The position numbers and the translations under genes are program-made. 12,364 nt of DNA from PNKC01 sp039917655 (GTDB lineage: Bacteria > Chloroflexota > Dehalococcoidia > Tepidiformales > Tepidiformaceae): contig JBDSJC010000284.1 of assembly GCA_039917655.1 (NCBI GenBank), positions 1 to 12,364 of the forward strand, in the 5' to 3' direction. The notes under the pieces are model-generated. The model worked only from the letters and a program-made list of their open reading frames with translations. It ran no database searches and was not told the origin of the DNA. Below, one piece after another: positions 6,142 to 12,364 of this stretch (positions are counted from its first letter, which is position 1; each line of letters starts with the position of its first letter).

Positions 6142-6780
6142 CTAGGTGCCCGATTCGCCTTCGCCCTTGTGCACGTCAGCGGCGTCCGCAGCTTCCGCGT
6201 CGGCAGCCTGCGCTGCTTCAGCTTCCGCCGCCACGTTGGACGATTCGACCGATGCCTCAGCAGCTTCTTGGTGCATCTCATCGACGATTGGAGAAGCTTC
6301 CCCGGCTTCGGATGGTGGGGGCCCGGCTTCGACGGTCGCGGGCGCGGCGGCCAACGGGGCAGCGGGCACGATTGCCGAGGGAGCGGCCGTGACGCGTGCC
6401 GGACGCGGCGTCGGCGGGACGTTCACGTAGGTGACAAGCTCGATCGCGGACATGCGCGCCCCGTCGCCCTTACGGGGTTCGAGCGCGGTGATGCGCAGAT
6501 AGCCGCCCGGCCGATCGGCCATCTTGGGGCCGATGTCGTCGAAGACCTTCTTCACGACCCGGGGGTCGTAGAGGAAGCGCTGCGCCTGGCGACGCGAGTG
6601 AAGGTCACCGCGGCGGCCGAGAGTGATGATCTTCTCCGCCATCGGGCGAATTTCCTTGGCCTTGGCCTCGGTGGTGGTGATGCGCTCGTAGCGCAGCAGG
6701 TCGGTGACCAGGTTGCGGTAGAGCGCCAAACGGTGGCTGGTTTCGCGGCCGAGATGGCGGCCGCCCAGGCGGTGTCGCAT
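6142..6780 (-). CDS. rplQ: 50S ribosomal protein bL17 with an acidic C-terminal tail
   Basis: Residues 1-120 are standard bL17, located near the peptide exit tunnel: MRHRLGGRHLGRETSHRLAL, NLVTDLLRYERITTTEAKAK, and the end GDGARMSAIELVTYVN. The family usually ends near there; this protein runs to 212. Residues 121-149 are Pro/Ala-rich. Residues 150-212 are Ala-rich and strongly acidic, with about 16 Asp or Glu against a single Lys and no Arg. Tails on bL17 are known in some other phyla such as Actinobacteria, but of different length and make-up. The ATG is 3 nt after the rpoA stop. Confidence 0.97.
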   Translation of the reverse strand: MRHRLGGRHLGRETSHRLALYRNLVTDLLRYERITTTEAKAKEIRPMAEKIITLGRRGDLHSRRQAQRFLYDPRVVKKVFDDIGPKMADRPGGYLRITALEPRKGDGARMSAIELVTYVNVPPTPRPARVTAAPSAIVPAAPLAAAPATVEAGPPPSEAGEASPIVDEMHQEAAEASVESSNVAAEAEAAQAADAEAADAADVHKGEGESGT

Positions 6781-6783
6781 TGT

Positions 6784-7965
6784 TTAGTCCTCGTCGTCCG
6801 CGCCGATGAGGTCATCAGCGCTGCCGTCTTTCAGTAGTGCTTCCTTGAGCGCCTTGCCGAGGGCGCTCAGGTTCTCTTCGTCGTCTTCGTCATCAAGGAT
6901 GACCGCGCTAGTGCGCGTTGGGGCGGGCCGGCGGTTGGCGCCGGGGCGCGGGATAGCGCCCTTGCCGCCATCAGTAATCGGCACCAGGCCCTCGGCGTCG
7001 GGATCGACATAGCCGAGCTCGATCAGCCGGTCGCGCAGTTCGTCATAGGACTTGCGCCCGAAATTGCGCAGGCCGAGGAGTTCGTCTTCGTTCTTTTCGA
7101 GGACCGAGCCGACAGTCATGAGGCCACTGCGCTTGAGGCAGTTGTAGGCGCGCACGCTGAGCGAGAGGTCTTCGATCGGGGTGTTGTAGCGGTCTGGTGG
7201 CATGAGCATGCCGGCAACGCTGGTGGGCCCGCCGCCGCTGCTCATCCCCATCGGCTCCGGGCGGCCCATGACGCTGAAGAGCGAGAACTGGTCCATAAGG
7301 ATGTCCGCGCTCTGCCCGACCGCTTCGACCGCGCCGATCGTGCCATCAGTCCAGACTTCGAGCACGAGGCGGTCGTAGTTGGTGGACTGCCCGACGCGAG
7401 TCTTGTCGACGTGGTAGTTCACCTTGCGGACCGGGGTGAAGACGGCGTCCACCGGGATGTACCCGAGGGGGAGGCCTTCAACGCTACCGGCAGGCACGTA
7501 GCCCTGGCCGAGATCAACGTGGAGCTCCACATTCAGGCGGCCCGGCGTGTCCATGGTGGCGAGGTGCAGGTCCGGGTTGGCGATCTCGAAATCCGCGGGG
7601 CACTGAATGTCGCCGGCGGTGATCTCCGCCGGGCCCTGGATATCCAGCGAAAGGGTACCCGAGCGGTTGGTCAGCGCGCGGAGGCGGACCTCCTTGAGGT
7701 TGAGGAGGAATTCGGTTGAATCCTCTTGCATCCCCGGCACCGTGGAAAATTCGTGTTCTACCTGCTCGATGCGCACGGAAGTAATCGCCGCGCCTTCGAG
7801 CGAGCTGAGAAGAACGCGGCGCAGCGCGTTGCCGAGGGTGATGCCGTAGCCTGCCTCAAGCGGCTCGGCGACAAGGCGGGCGTACCGCTCAGTCTCTTCA
7901 TCAACAGTGAGCTGGGGGACGACGTCATCTGCCGTCTGCCCGATCAACTCCAGGGAATCCATCAT
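6784..7965 (-). CDS. rpoA: DNA-directed RNA polymerase subunit alpha with extended C-terminus
   Basis: The product is 393 residues against a usual 310-340. Residues 1-232 form the N-terminal domain that dimerises and starts core enzyme assembly (LEAGYGITLGNALRRVLLSS at 36-55, then the insert with VGQSTNYDRLVLEVWTDG). A linker follows to about 262. The C-terminal domain (263-318, PIEDLSLSVRAYNCLKRSG and LGLRNFGRKSYDELRDRL) keeps the Arg (R272) that contacts UP-element DNA. Residues 319-393 are an added tail with a basic patch (339-351), the acidic cluster DDEDDEEN (358-365), a short predicted helix and an acidic end. Two ATG codons in a row start the frame; AGAGG lies about 10 nt before the first. 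Confidence 0.98.
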   Translation of the reverse strand: MMDSLELIGQTADDVVPQLTVDEETERYARLVAEPLEAGYGITLGNALRRVLLSSLEGAAITSVRIEQVEHEFSTVPGMQEDSTEFLLNLKEVRLRALTNRSGTLSLDIQGPAEITAGDIQCPADFEIANPDLHLATMDTPGRLNVELHVDLGQGYVPAGSVEGLPLGYIPVDAVFTPVRKVNYHVDKTRVGQSTNYDRLVLEVWTDGTIGAVEAVGQSADILMDQFSLFSVMGRPEPMGMSSGGGPTSVAGMLMPPDRYNTPIEDLSLSVRAYNCLKRSGLMTVGSVLEKNEDELLGLRNFGRKSYDELRDRLIELGYVDPDAEGLVPITDGGKGAIPRPGANRRPAPTRTSAVILDDEDDEENLSALGKALKEALLKDGSADDLIGADDED

Positions 7966-8010
7966 GCTGGCTGTGCCTCTTCTACTGGTTCCAGAACGCG
8001 CTGGGGGTGG

Positions 8011-8640
8011 TTAGCGCGAGTAGTACTCGATGATCACGTTCTCATTGAACAGATGCGTTTCGCCGTGGGCGACGGTTGGCGGCGCGCTGACGCGGCCGGA
8101 CATGCCGGCCACATCCAGCATCAGCCATGAGGGCGGATTCTTGGACTTCATCGTCTCCTGGACGATCTTGTAGTACTCGCTGCGGATGCCCCGCGGGGTG
8201 AATCCAACACTATCGCCAACCTTCAGGTGGGCGGAGGGGATATCGAGCTTGCGGCCGTTTACGGCGACCCCGCCGTGGGTCACGATCTGGCGGGCCTGCG
8301 AGCGGGAATCGGCGAAGCCGAGCCGGTAGACGATGTTATCGAGCCGGGTTTCGAGCAGCCGCACGAGGTTTTCGCCGGAGACTCCCGTGCCGCGAATGGC
8401 TTCCTTGTAGTAGCGCACGAACTGCTTTTCGAGCACCCCGTAGGTCACGCGGGCGCGCTGCTTTTCGCGCAGCTGGAGGCCGCGGTCGCTGATCTTGCGA
8501 CGGCGAGCTGGACGCGGGCCAGGAGGGTTTGGCCGGCGATCGTAGCTGCACTTAGGCGTGAAGCAGCGCTCCCCCTTGAGGAAGAGCTTCTCACCGTGAC
8601 GGCGGCAGAGCCGGCAGACTGGTCCTGTGTAACGTGCCAT
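8011..8640 (-). CDS. rpsD: 30S ribosomal protein uS4
   Basis: The product is 209 residues, the normal size. uS4 binds 16S rRNA early in 30S assembly. C9, C12, C26 and C31 form the zinc-binding type of N-terminus (CRLC ... CFTPKC) known from thermophiles and Gram-positives. The S4 RNA-binding domain follows (RLDNIVYRLGFADSRSQARQ, then HGGVAVNGRKLDIPS). The ATG at 8640 begins the conserved MARYTGP; the frame is open to 8910 but overlaps rpsK there. A GGAG formed partly by the rpsK stop codon precedes the start by 4 nt. Confidence 0.98.
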   Translation of the reverse strand: MARYTGPVCRLCRRHGEKLFLKGERCFTPKCSYDRRPNPPGPRPARRRKISDRGLQLREKQRARVTYGVLEKQFVRYYKEAIRGTGVSGENLVRLLETRLDNIVYRLGFADSRSQARQIVTHGGVAVNGRKLDIPSAHLKVGDSVGFTPRGIRSEYYKIVQETMKSKNPPSWLMLDVAGMSGRVSAPPTVAHGETHLFNENVIIEYYSR

Positions 8641-8648
8641 GAGTGCTC

Positions 8649-9080
8649 CTAGACGCGCCGGCGCTTGGGGGCGCGGCAGCCGTTGTGGGGGATAGGGGTG
8701 ACATCGCGGATGGCCGTAACGGTCAGCCCGGATGCTTGTAGCGAACGGATCGCGGCTTCGCGGCCGCTGCCCGCACCGCGGACGTAGACTTCGACGGACT
8801 GGAGCCCGTGCTCCATGGCGCGGCGGGCGGCGGTTTCGCCAGCCAACTGGGCCGCGAACGGGGTGCCTTTGCGGGAGCCCTTGAAGCCCGAGGCGCCGGA
8901 ACTCGACCACGAAATGACGTTCCCGTTGGGGTCCGTCAACGTGACGAGGGTGTTGTTAAAGGTGCTCTTGATGTAGGCCTTCCCGCGAGGGATCGACTTA
9001 CGTTCGCGGCGCTTGATGCGCCGGGCGCCGGCCGCGCCCTTCTTATCTGCTTTCGGCGCTCCGCGTTTTGCTTCAGCCAT
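8649..9080 (-). CDS. rpsK: 30S ribosomal protein uS11
   Basis: The product is 143 residues, slightly longer than usual because of a basic N-terminal arm (about residues 1-25). uS11 sits on the 30S platform near the mRNA exit. Conserved segments are AYIKSTFNNTLVTLTDPNGN (35-54), SSSGASGFKGSRKGTPFAAQ (59-78) and the end TPIPHNGCRAPKRRRV. It has the clearest ribosome site of the window, AGGAGGT at 9089-9095, 8 nt before the ATG. Confidence 0.98.
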   Translation of the reverse strand: MAEAKRGAPKADKKGAAGARRIKRRERKSIPRGKAYIKSTFNNTLVTLTDPNGNVISWSSSGASGFKGSRKGTPFAAQLAGETAARRAMEHGLQSVEVYVRGAGSGREAAIRSLQASGLTVTAIRDVTPIPHNGCRAPKRRRV

Positions 9081-9088
9081 CGTGTGCT

Positions 9089-9095
9089 ACCTCCT
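9089..9095 (-). promoter_or_regulatory. Full-consensus Shine-Dalgarno site of rpsK
   Basis: AGGAGGT on the minus strand, 8 nt upstream of the rpsK ATG and immediately after the rpsM stop. Unlike most genes of the cluster, rpsK does not depend on coupling. Confidence 0.85.
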
Positions 9096-9096
9096 C

Positions 9097-9477
9097 TTAC
9101 TTCTTGCCTGCGCGCCGCTTGCCGGCGACCGTCTTACGGGCCCCGCGCTTCTGGCGTGCATTGGTGCGGGTGCGCTGGCCGTGGACCGGAAGGTTCCGGC
9201 GGTGGCGCTGCCCGCGGTAGCAGTTGATCTCCACGAGCCGGCCGATGTTCTGGCGAACTTCGCGGCGCAGGTCACCTTCGACGATGAAGTGCTTATCGAT
9301 GTGTTCGCGGATCTTGATCACCTGATCGTCGGTCAGCTCGCGGGCGCGGGTGTCAGGGTTGATCCCGGTACCAGCGAGGATCTCGTGCGAGCGGGTGAGC
9401 CCGATGCCAAAGATGTAGGTAAGCGCGATTTCAATGCGCTTGTCGTTCGGAATGTCGACTCCAGAAATACGTGCCAT
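9097..9477 (-). CDS. rpsM: 30S ribosomal protein uS13
   Basis: The product is 126 residues, the usual size. uS13 lies at the top of the 30S head and forms bridges to the large subunit. Seen are MARISGVDIPNDKRIEIALT at the N-terminus, YIFGIGLTRSHEIL with the helix-hairpin region, the RRNLPVHGQRTRTNARQKRG segment, and a basic C-terminal tail that reaches towards tRNA. Its ATG follows the rpmJ stop by 2 nt. Confidence 0.98.
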   Translation of the reverse strand: MARISGVDIPNDKRIEIALTYIFGIGLTRSHEILAGTGINPDTRARELTDDQVIKIREHIDKHFIVEGDLRREVRQNIGRLVEINCYRGQRHRRNLPVHGQRTRTNARQKRGARKTVAGKRRAGKK

Positions 9478-9479
9478 TA

Positions 9480-9593
9480 CTAACCCTGCCGCTGCTTATG
9501 CTTTGGATTTTCGCAGATGACCATAACGCGACCGTGCCGGCGGATGACCTTGCACTTGTCGCAACGTGGCTTGACTGATGCTCGGACCTTCAT
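9480..9593 (-). CDS. rpmJ: 50S ribosomal protein bL36, zinc-ribbon form
   Basis: The product is only 37 residues, starting MKVRASVKPRCDKCKVIRRH. C11, C14, C27 and H32 form the zinc site, so this is the zinc-binding version and not the paralogue that lacks Cys. It ends KHKQRQG, typical of the family. AGGAG lies 4 nt before the ATG. It stands directly before rpsM, its usual place, but about 96 nt after map with no infA between. Confidence 0.96.
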   Translation of the reverse strand: MKVRASVKPRCDKCKVIRRHGRVMVICENPKHKQRQG

Positions 9594-9689
9594 GTGACTC
9601 CTGTTTACGGCCGTTGCCGCCGGCTTTTCCTGGATCTAATCCGCCCTGACGCGCCCCCTTGGAGGTGCGGCGGTCTATCGCGCAGTAGG

Positions 9690-10460
9690 CTAAGGGAGCG
9701 TAAGAATTTCGGCCTCACGACCCTCTCGAATAGCTATGGTATGCTCGAAATGACAGCATAAGCTACCGTCCTTCGTGCTTACAGTCCAGCCGTCTGAACC
9801 CTCTTCCACGTCTGGGTTGCCGATAGTAACCATCGGTTCCAAGGCGAGGACAAGGCCGTGACGTAGGGGCATCCCTCGAAACCTCTGGCGCACGTTTTCG
9901 ATGTGCGGTTCTTCATGCATATCCCGGCCGACTCCGTGCCCACCGTACCCTCGCACGATGGAGAAGCCGCTCGGGCGGATGGTGTCTTCGATCGCCCCGC
10001 GCACATCGTTCAGGTGGCGGCCGGTGCGCGCTGCCTTGATCCCCGCGAGGAGCGACGCTTGGGTGACATCCATCAGACGTTGCGCTTCAGGGGAGATCTT
10101 ACCAACACCGACGGTGATAGCGGCATCGCCGACGTAACCCTTATAGGTGGCTCCGAGGTCGAAGGTGACGATATCGCCTTCTTCTAGCTTACGGCGGCTC
10201 GGGATGCCATGCACTAGCTGGTCATTGACGCTGATGCAGATGTTCGAAGGGTATGGGGGGTACTTAGGCGCTGGCGAGTAGTGCAAGAAGGGCGAAGTTA
10301 CGCCCCGGCGCTCAAATTCGCTGGCGACGAACTGTTCGATTTCCAGAAGACACAGTCCCGGCCGGACCAATTCGCGAATGCGCGCGAGGGTTTGACCAAC
10401 AATCTGGCCGGCCTCACGCATGATGCGCATTTCGTCTTCACTCTTCAATTTGACGGTCAT
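9690..10460 (-). CDS. map: Type I methionine aminopeptidase
   Basis: The product is 256 residues, standard for the short bacterial type I enzyme that removes the first Met from new proteins. The five metal ligands are all visible: D101 (TFDLGA), D112 (VGDAA), H175 (GGHGVG), E208 (ALEPM) and E239 (HFEHT); H84 in VHGIPS is the substrate-side His. The ATG is inside an ATGA overlap with the adk stop. The frame stays open upstream to 10721, but that part runs over adk and has no family resemblance. Confidence 0.98.
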   Translation of the reverse strand: MTVKLKSEDEMRIMREAGQIVGQTLARIRELVRPGLCLLEIEQFVASEFERRGVTSPFLHYSPAPKYPPYPSNICISVNDQLVHGIPSRRKLEEGDIVTFDLGATYKGYVGDAAITVGVGKISPEAQRLMDVTQASLLAGIKAARTGRHLNDVRGAIEDTIRPSGFSIVRGYGGHGVGRDMHEEPHIENVRQRFRGMPLRHGLVLALEPMVTIGNPDVEEGSDGWTVSTKDGSLCCHFEHTIAIREGREAEILTLP

Positions 10461-11101
10461 CGGGGGCGGATGGCCTCCAGCAGGGCGGCGGTCACGGCGT
10501 CGAGCGACTGTTGACCGTCGATCTCCGTCAGGGTGCCGGCGGCGCGATAGTGCTCGATCAGCGCAGCAGGCGGCTTCTGCTTTTCGAGGCGGGCGATCAC
10601 GACTTCCGGCCGATCGTCTTCGCGCTGATAGAGCTCGCCTCCGCAGTTGTCGCAGACGCCGACCTTCGACGGCGGGTCGTTTCGTTCGTGGTAGAGGTGG
10701 CCGCAGTTGCGGCAGATCCAACGGCCGCTGAGGCGCGAGACCAGTTCCTCATCGGCGACGCCAATCAGCAGCGCGTGGTCAATTTTCGCGTGGCGGCTGG
10801 CGAGCGCGGTGTCGAGCGCGGCGGCCTGGGGCACGTTGCGCGGGAACCCATCGAACATCGCGCCTTCGGCCGCATCTGGGCGGCCGATGCGTTCGAGGAG
10901 CATCTCGATGGTCAGCGCGTCGGGGACGAGGTCGCCCTTCGCCATGTACGCGTTCGCCTGCGCACCGAGTGCCGTGCCACATTTGACGTTTTCGCGAAAC
11001 ATGTCGCCGGTTGAAATATGCAGGAGCTGGGTCGCAGCAGCTATCCGCTGCGCCTGAGTTCCCTTGCCGGCGCCGGGGGGTCCAAGAAGCACGATGAACA
11101 C
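10457..11101 (-). CDS. adk: Adenylate kinase, zinc-LID type
   Basis: The product is 214 residues. It catalyses ATP + AMP to 2 ADP in the cytoplasm. The P-loop GPPGAGKGT is at 7-15, the AMP-site segment STGDMFRE at 30-37, and FDGFPRN at 83-89. The LID carries C130, C133, C150 and C153 as a zinc site, the form common in Gram-positives and thermophiles. The start is GTG directly after the secY stop (TAG then GTG with no spacer), so reinitiation by the same ribosome is likely. The secY-adk-map order is classic. Confidence 0.98.
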   Translation of the reverse strand: MFIVLLGPPGAGKGTQAQRIAAATQLLHISTGDMFRENVKCGTALGAQANAYMAKGDLVPDALTIEMLLERIGRPDAAEGAMFDGFPRNVPQAAALDTALASRHAKIDHALLIGVADEELVSRLSGRWICRNCGHLYHERNDPPSKVGVCDNCGGELYQREDDRPEVVIARLEKQKPPAALIEHYRAAGTLTEIDGQQSLDAVTAALLEAIRPR

Positions 11102-12364
11102 CTAGCGGATGAACCCCTCGTAGTTTCGCATCAGCAGCTGCGATTCGAGCTGCTTCATGGTATCGAGGACCACAGCGACGACGATGAGAAAGCCGGTGCT
11201 GGATACCGTGAGTGCACGGACATCCGTTACAAGGCCGATGAAGAACGGCAGGATGGCGACGAAGCCAAGGAAGAAGGCGCCAGCCCAGGTGATACGCGTG
11301 ACAACACGCATCAAGTAGGCCTCGGTGGGCGGGCCAGGGCGGATGCCCGGGATGAACGCCCCTTGTTTCTGCAAGTTTTTGGCGATCTGCTGCTGTTGGT
11401 ACTGGACCATGGTGTAGAAGAACGTGAAAACGACCACCAGGAGGAACAGGATCGCCCAGTACCAGCCCGTGCCCGCGCCGCCCCGGCCGCCCTGGAATTG
11501 GCTGACAAAGAAGTCAGCCACGGGCTCGACTATGCCGCCAGAATTAGTGAAATAGGTGGCGATGGTCGCTGGAAGAATCATGATCGAGAAGGCGAAGATC
11601 AGCGGGATCATGCCCGCCATGTTCACCCTCAGCGGGATGTGGCTCTGCCCTTGCTGTCTATACATCCGTCCACCCCGAAAGGACGAACGGGCATATTGGA
11701 CGGGGACGCGGCGTTGCGCTTCCTGAAAAAAGACGACCAGATAGATGAGACCGAAGGCAAAGATCGTGATGCCGATGATGCCGATGATCGACTGCGTCGA
11801 GAGGTTGGGAATAAGGCTGGGGAGGCGGGCCACGATGCCCCCGAAGATGATCAGCGAGACGCCGTTGCCAATACCGTTTTCGGTGATCAGCTCGCCGATC
11901 CAGACGAGGAACATCGTCCCGGCGGCGAGGGTGAAGAGCGTGGCGAAGGTGGCCATCGGATCCTTGTCGAACCCGAAGCCTTTGATCACCTCGCCACTCT
12001 GGTTGTTGATAAAGAGGATCTGGCCGTAGCCCTGGACGAACGCCATGGGCACGGTCAACCAGTGAGTGTAGAGCTGCACACGGCGGCGGCCCTGCTCGCC
12101 CTCTTCGGAGAGAGCGCGGAGTGAAGGGATCAGCGGCGTCAGGATCTGCATGATGATCGACGCCGTGATGTACGGGTACACGCCAAGCGCGGCCACGCTC
12201 AGGTTCTGCAACGCACCACCGGAGAAGATGCTCAGGAAATCCAGGATGGCGTTGCCCTGGAACGCGCGCGCGAGGGCCGCGCGGTCCACGTTGGGGACCG
12301 GCACGTGCGCCACGAAGCGGAACACAACCAGCATGGCCAGTGTGAACAGCAGCTTCTTGCGGAC
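11102..12364 (-). CDS. secY: Preprotein translocase channel SecY (5' end outside the window)
   Basis: 420 codons are visible; the frame is open to the window edge, and about 15-25 N-terminal residues are missing. SecY is the membrane channel of the Sec system and works with SecE, SecG and SecA. Seen are the plug region and second helix (FLSIFSGGALQNLSV), YPYITASIIMQILTPLIP, GTMFLVWIGELITENGIGNG, the SecA-contact loop FFQEAQRRVPVQYARSSF and AYLMRVVTRITWAGA. About nine to ten membrane helices can be counted. The promoter of the cluster must lie further upstream. An ATG at 12334 is not the true start, since the conserved KKLLFTLA precedes it. Confidence 0.98.
   Translation of the reverse strand, partial: VRKKLLFTLAMLVVFRFVAHVPVPNVDRAALARAFQGNAILDFLSIFSGGALQNLSVAALGVYPYITASIIMQILTPLIPSLRALSEEGEQGRRRVQLYTHWLTVPMAFVQGYGQILFINNQSGEVIKGFGFDKDPMATFATLFTLAAGTMFLVWIGELITENGIGNGVSLIIFGGIVARLPSLIPNLSTQSIIGIIGITIFAFGLIYLVVFFQEAQRRVPVQYARSSFRGGRMYRQQGQSHIPLRVNMAGMIPLIFAFSIMILPATIATYFTNSGGIVEPVADFFVSQFQGGRGGAGTGWYWAILFLLVVVFTFFYTMVQYQQQQIAKNLQKQGAFIPGIRPGPPTEAYLMRVVTRITWAGAFFLGFVAILPFFIGLVTDVRALTVSSTGFLIVVAVVLDTMKQLESQLLMRNYEGFIR

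Noticed and set aside
8641..8910. N-terminal extension of rpsD
   Set aside because: It lies over rpsK; the conserved MARYTGP start and a ribosome site support 8640.
10461..10721. N-terminal extension of map, rich in Arg and Pro
   Set aside because: It lies wholly over adk; homology begins at the ATG in the ATGA overlap.
11018..12124. A 368-codon plus-strand frame
   Set aside because: It is antisense to secY and adk; the charged, Asp/Glu/Arg-rich translation is a mirror effect of codon use.
1..12364. CRISPR arrays, tRNA or rRNA genes, insertion sequences
   Set aside because: No evenly spaced direct repeats, cloverleaf or rRNA segments, transposase frames or terminal repeats with target duplications were seen.

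Overview
The window is GC-rich bacterial DNA, and every well-supported gene lies on the minus strand. From about 12364 down to 3943 it carries the end of a ribosomal-protein supercluster: secY (5' end outside the window), adk, map, rpmJ, rpsM, rpsK, rpsD, rpoA, rplQ, truA, rplM, rpsI. Spacings are 0 to 45 nt in most places, with two ATGA overlaps and one gap of about 96 nt. A strong hairpin terminator sits just after rpsI. The gene order with adk and map, and the truA-rplM-rpsI end, fits a non-proteobacterial lineage. Together with the GC content and the tungsten-type oxidoreductase gene next door, I lean towards Chloroflexota, but this is a guess from style and not a computed placement.

The unusual side of the supercluster is its protein tails. 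uL13 is 345 residues instead of roughly 145: it carries a tail of about 205 residues rich in Ala, Lys, Pro and Thr that ends in a run of eight-residue, histone-H1-like repeats. bL17 has an acidic, Ala-rich tail of about 92 residues. The RNA polymerase alpha subunit has a tail of about 75 residues past its C-terminal domain, with a basic patch followed by an acidic cluster. infA, which often lies between map and rpmJ, is absent from that position.

From 3140 to 3771 lies a broken type II toxin-antitoxin locus of the VapBC kind. Reading across frames recovers nearly all of both proteins, including all four acidic residues expected of a PIN nuclease, but there are five apparent indels and one stop codon. 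A palindrome 21 nt upstream of vapB looks like its operator and is intact.

From 2473 to 2997 there is a gene for a small Pro/Thr/Ala-rich protein with one N-terminal membrane segment. From 424 to 2283 there is a complete aldehyde:ferredoxin oxidoreductase family gene, closed by a 13-bp hairpin terminator at 371-400.

The first 350 bases hold no convincing gene. They do hold two long imperfect inverted repeats (1-92 and 296-349) whose outer boxes resemble integron attC ends, in direct orientation, flanking a short ORF that ends inside the second one. This may be a relic gene cassette; the evidence is structural only.
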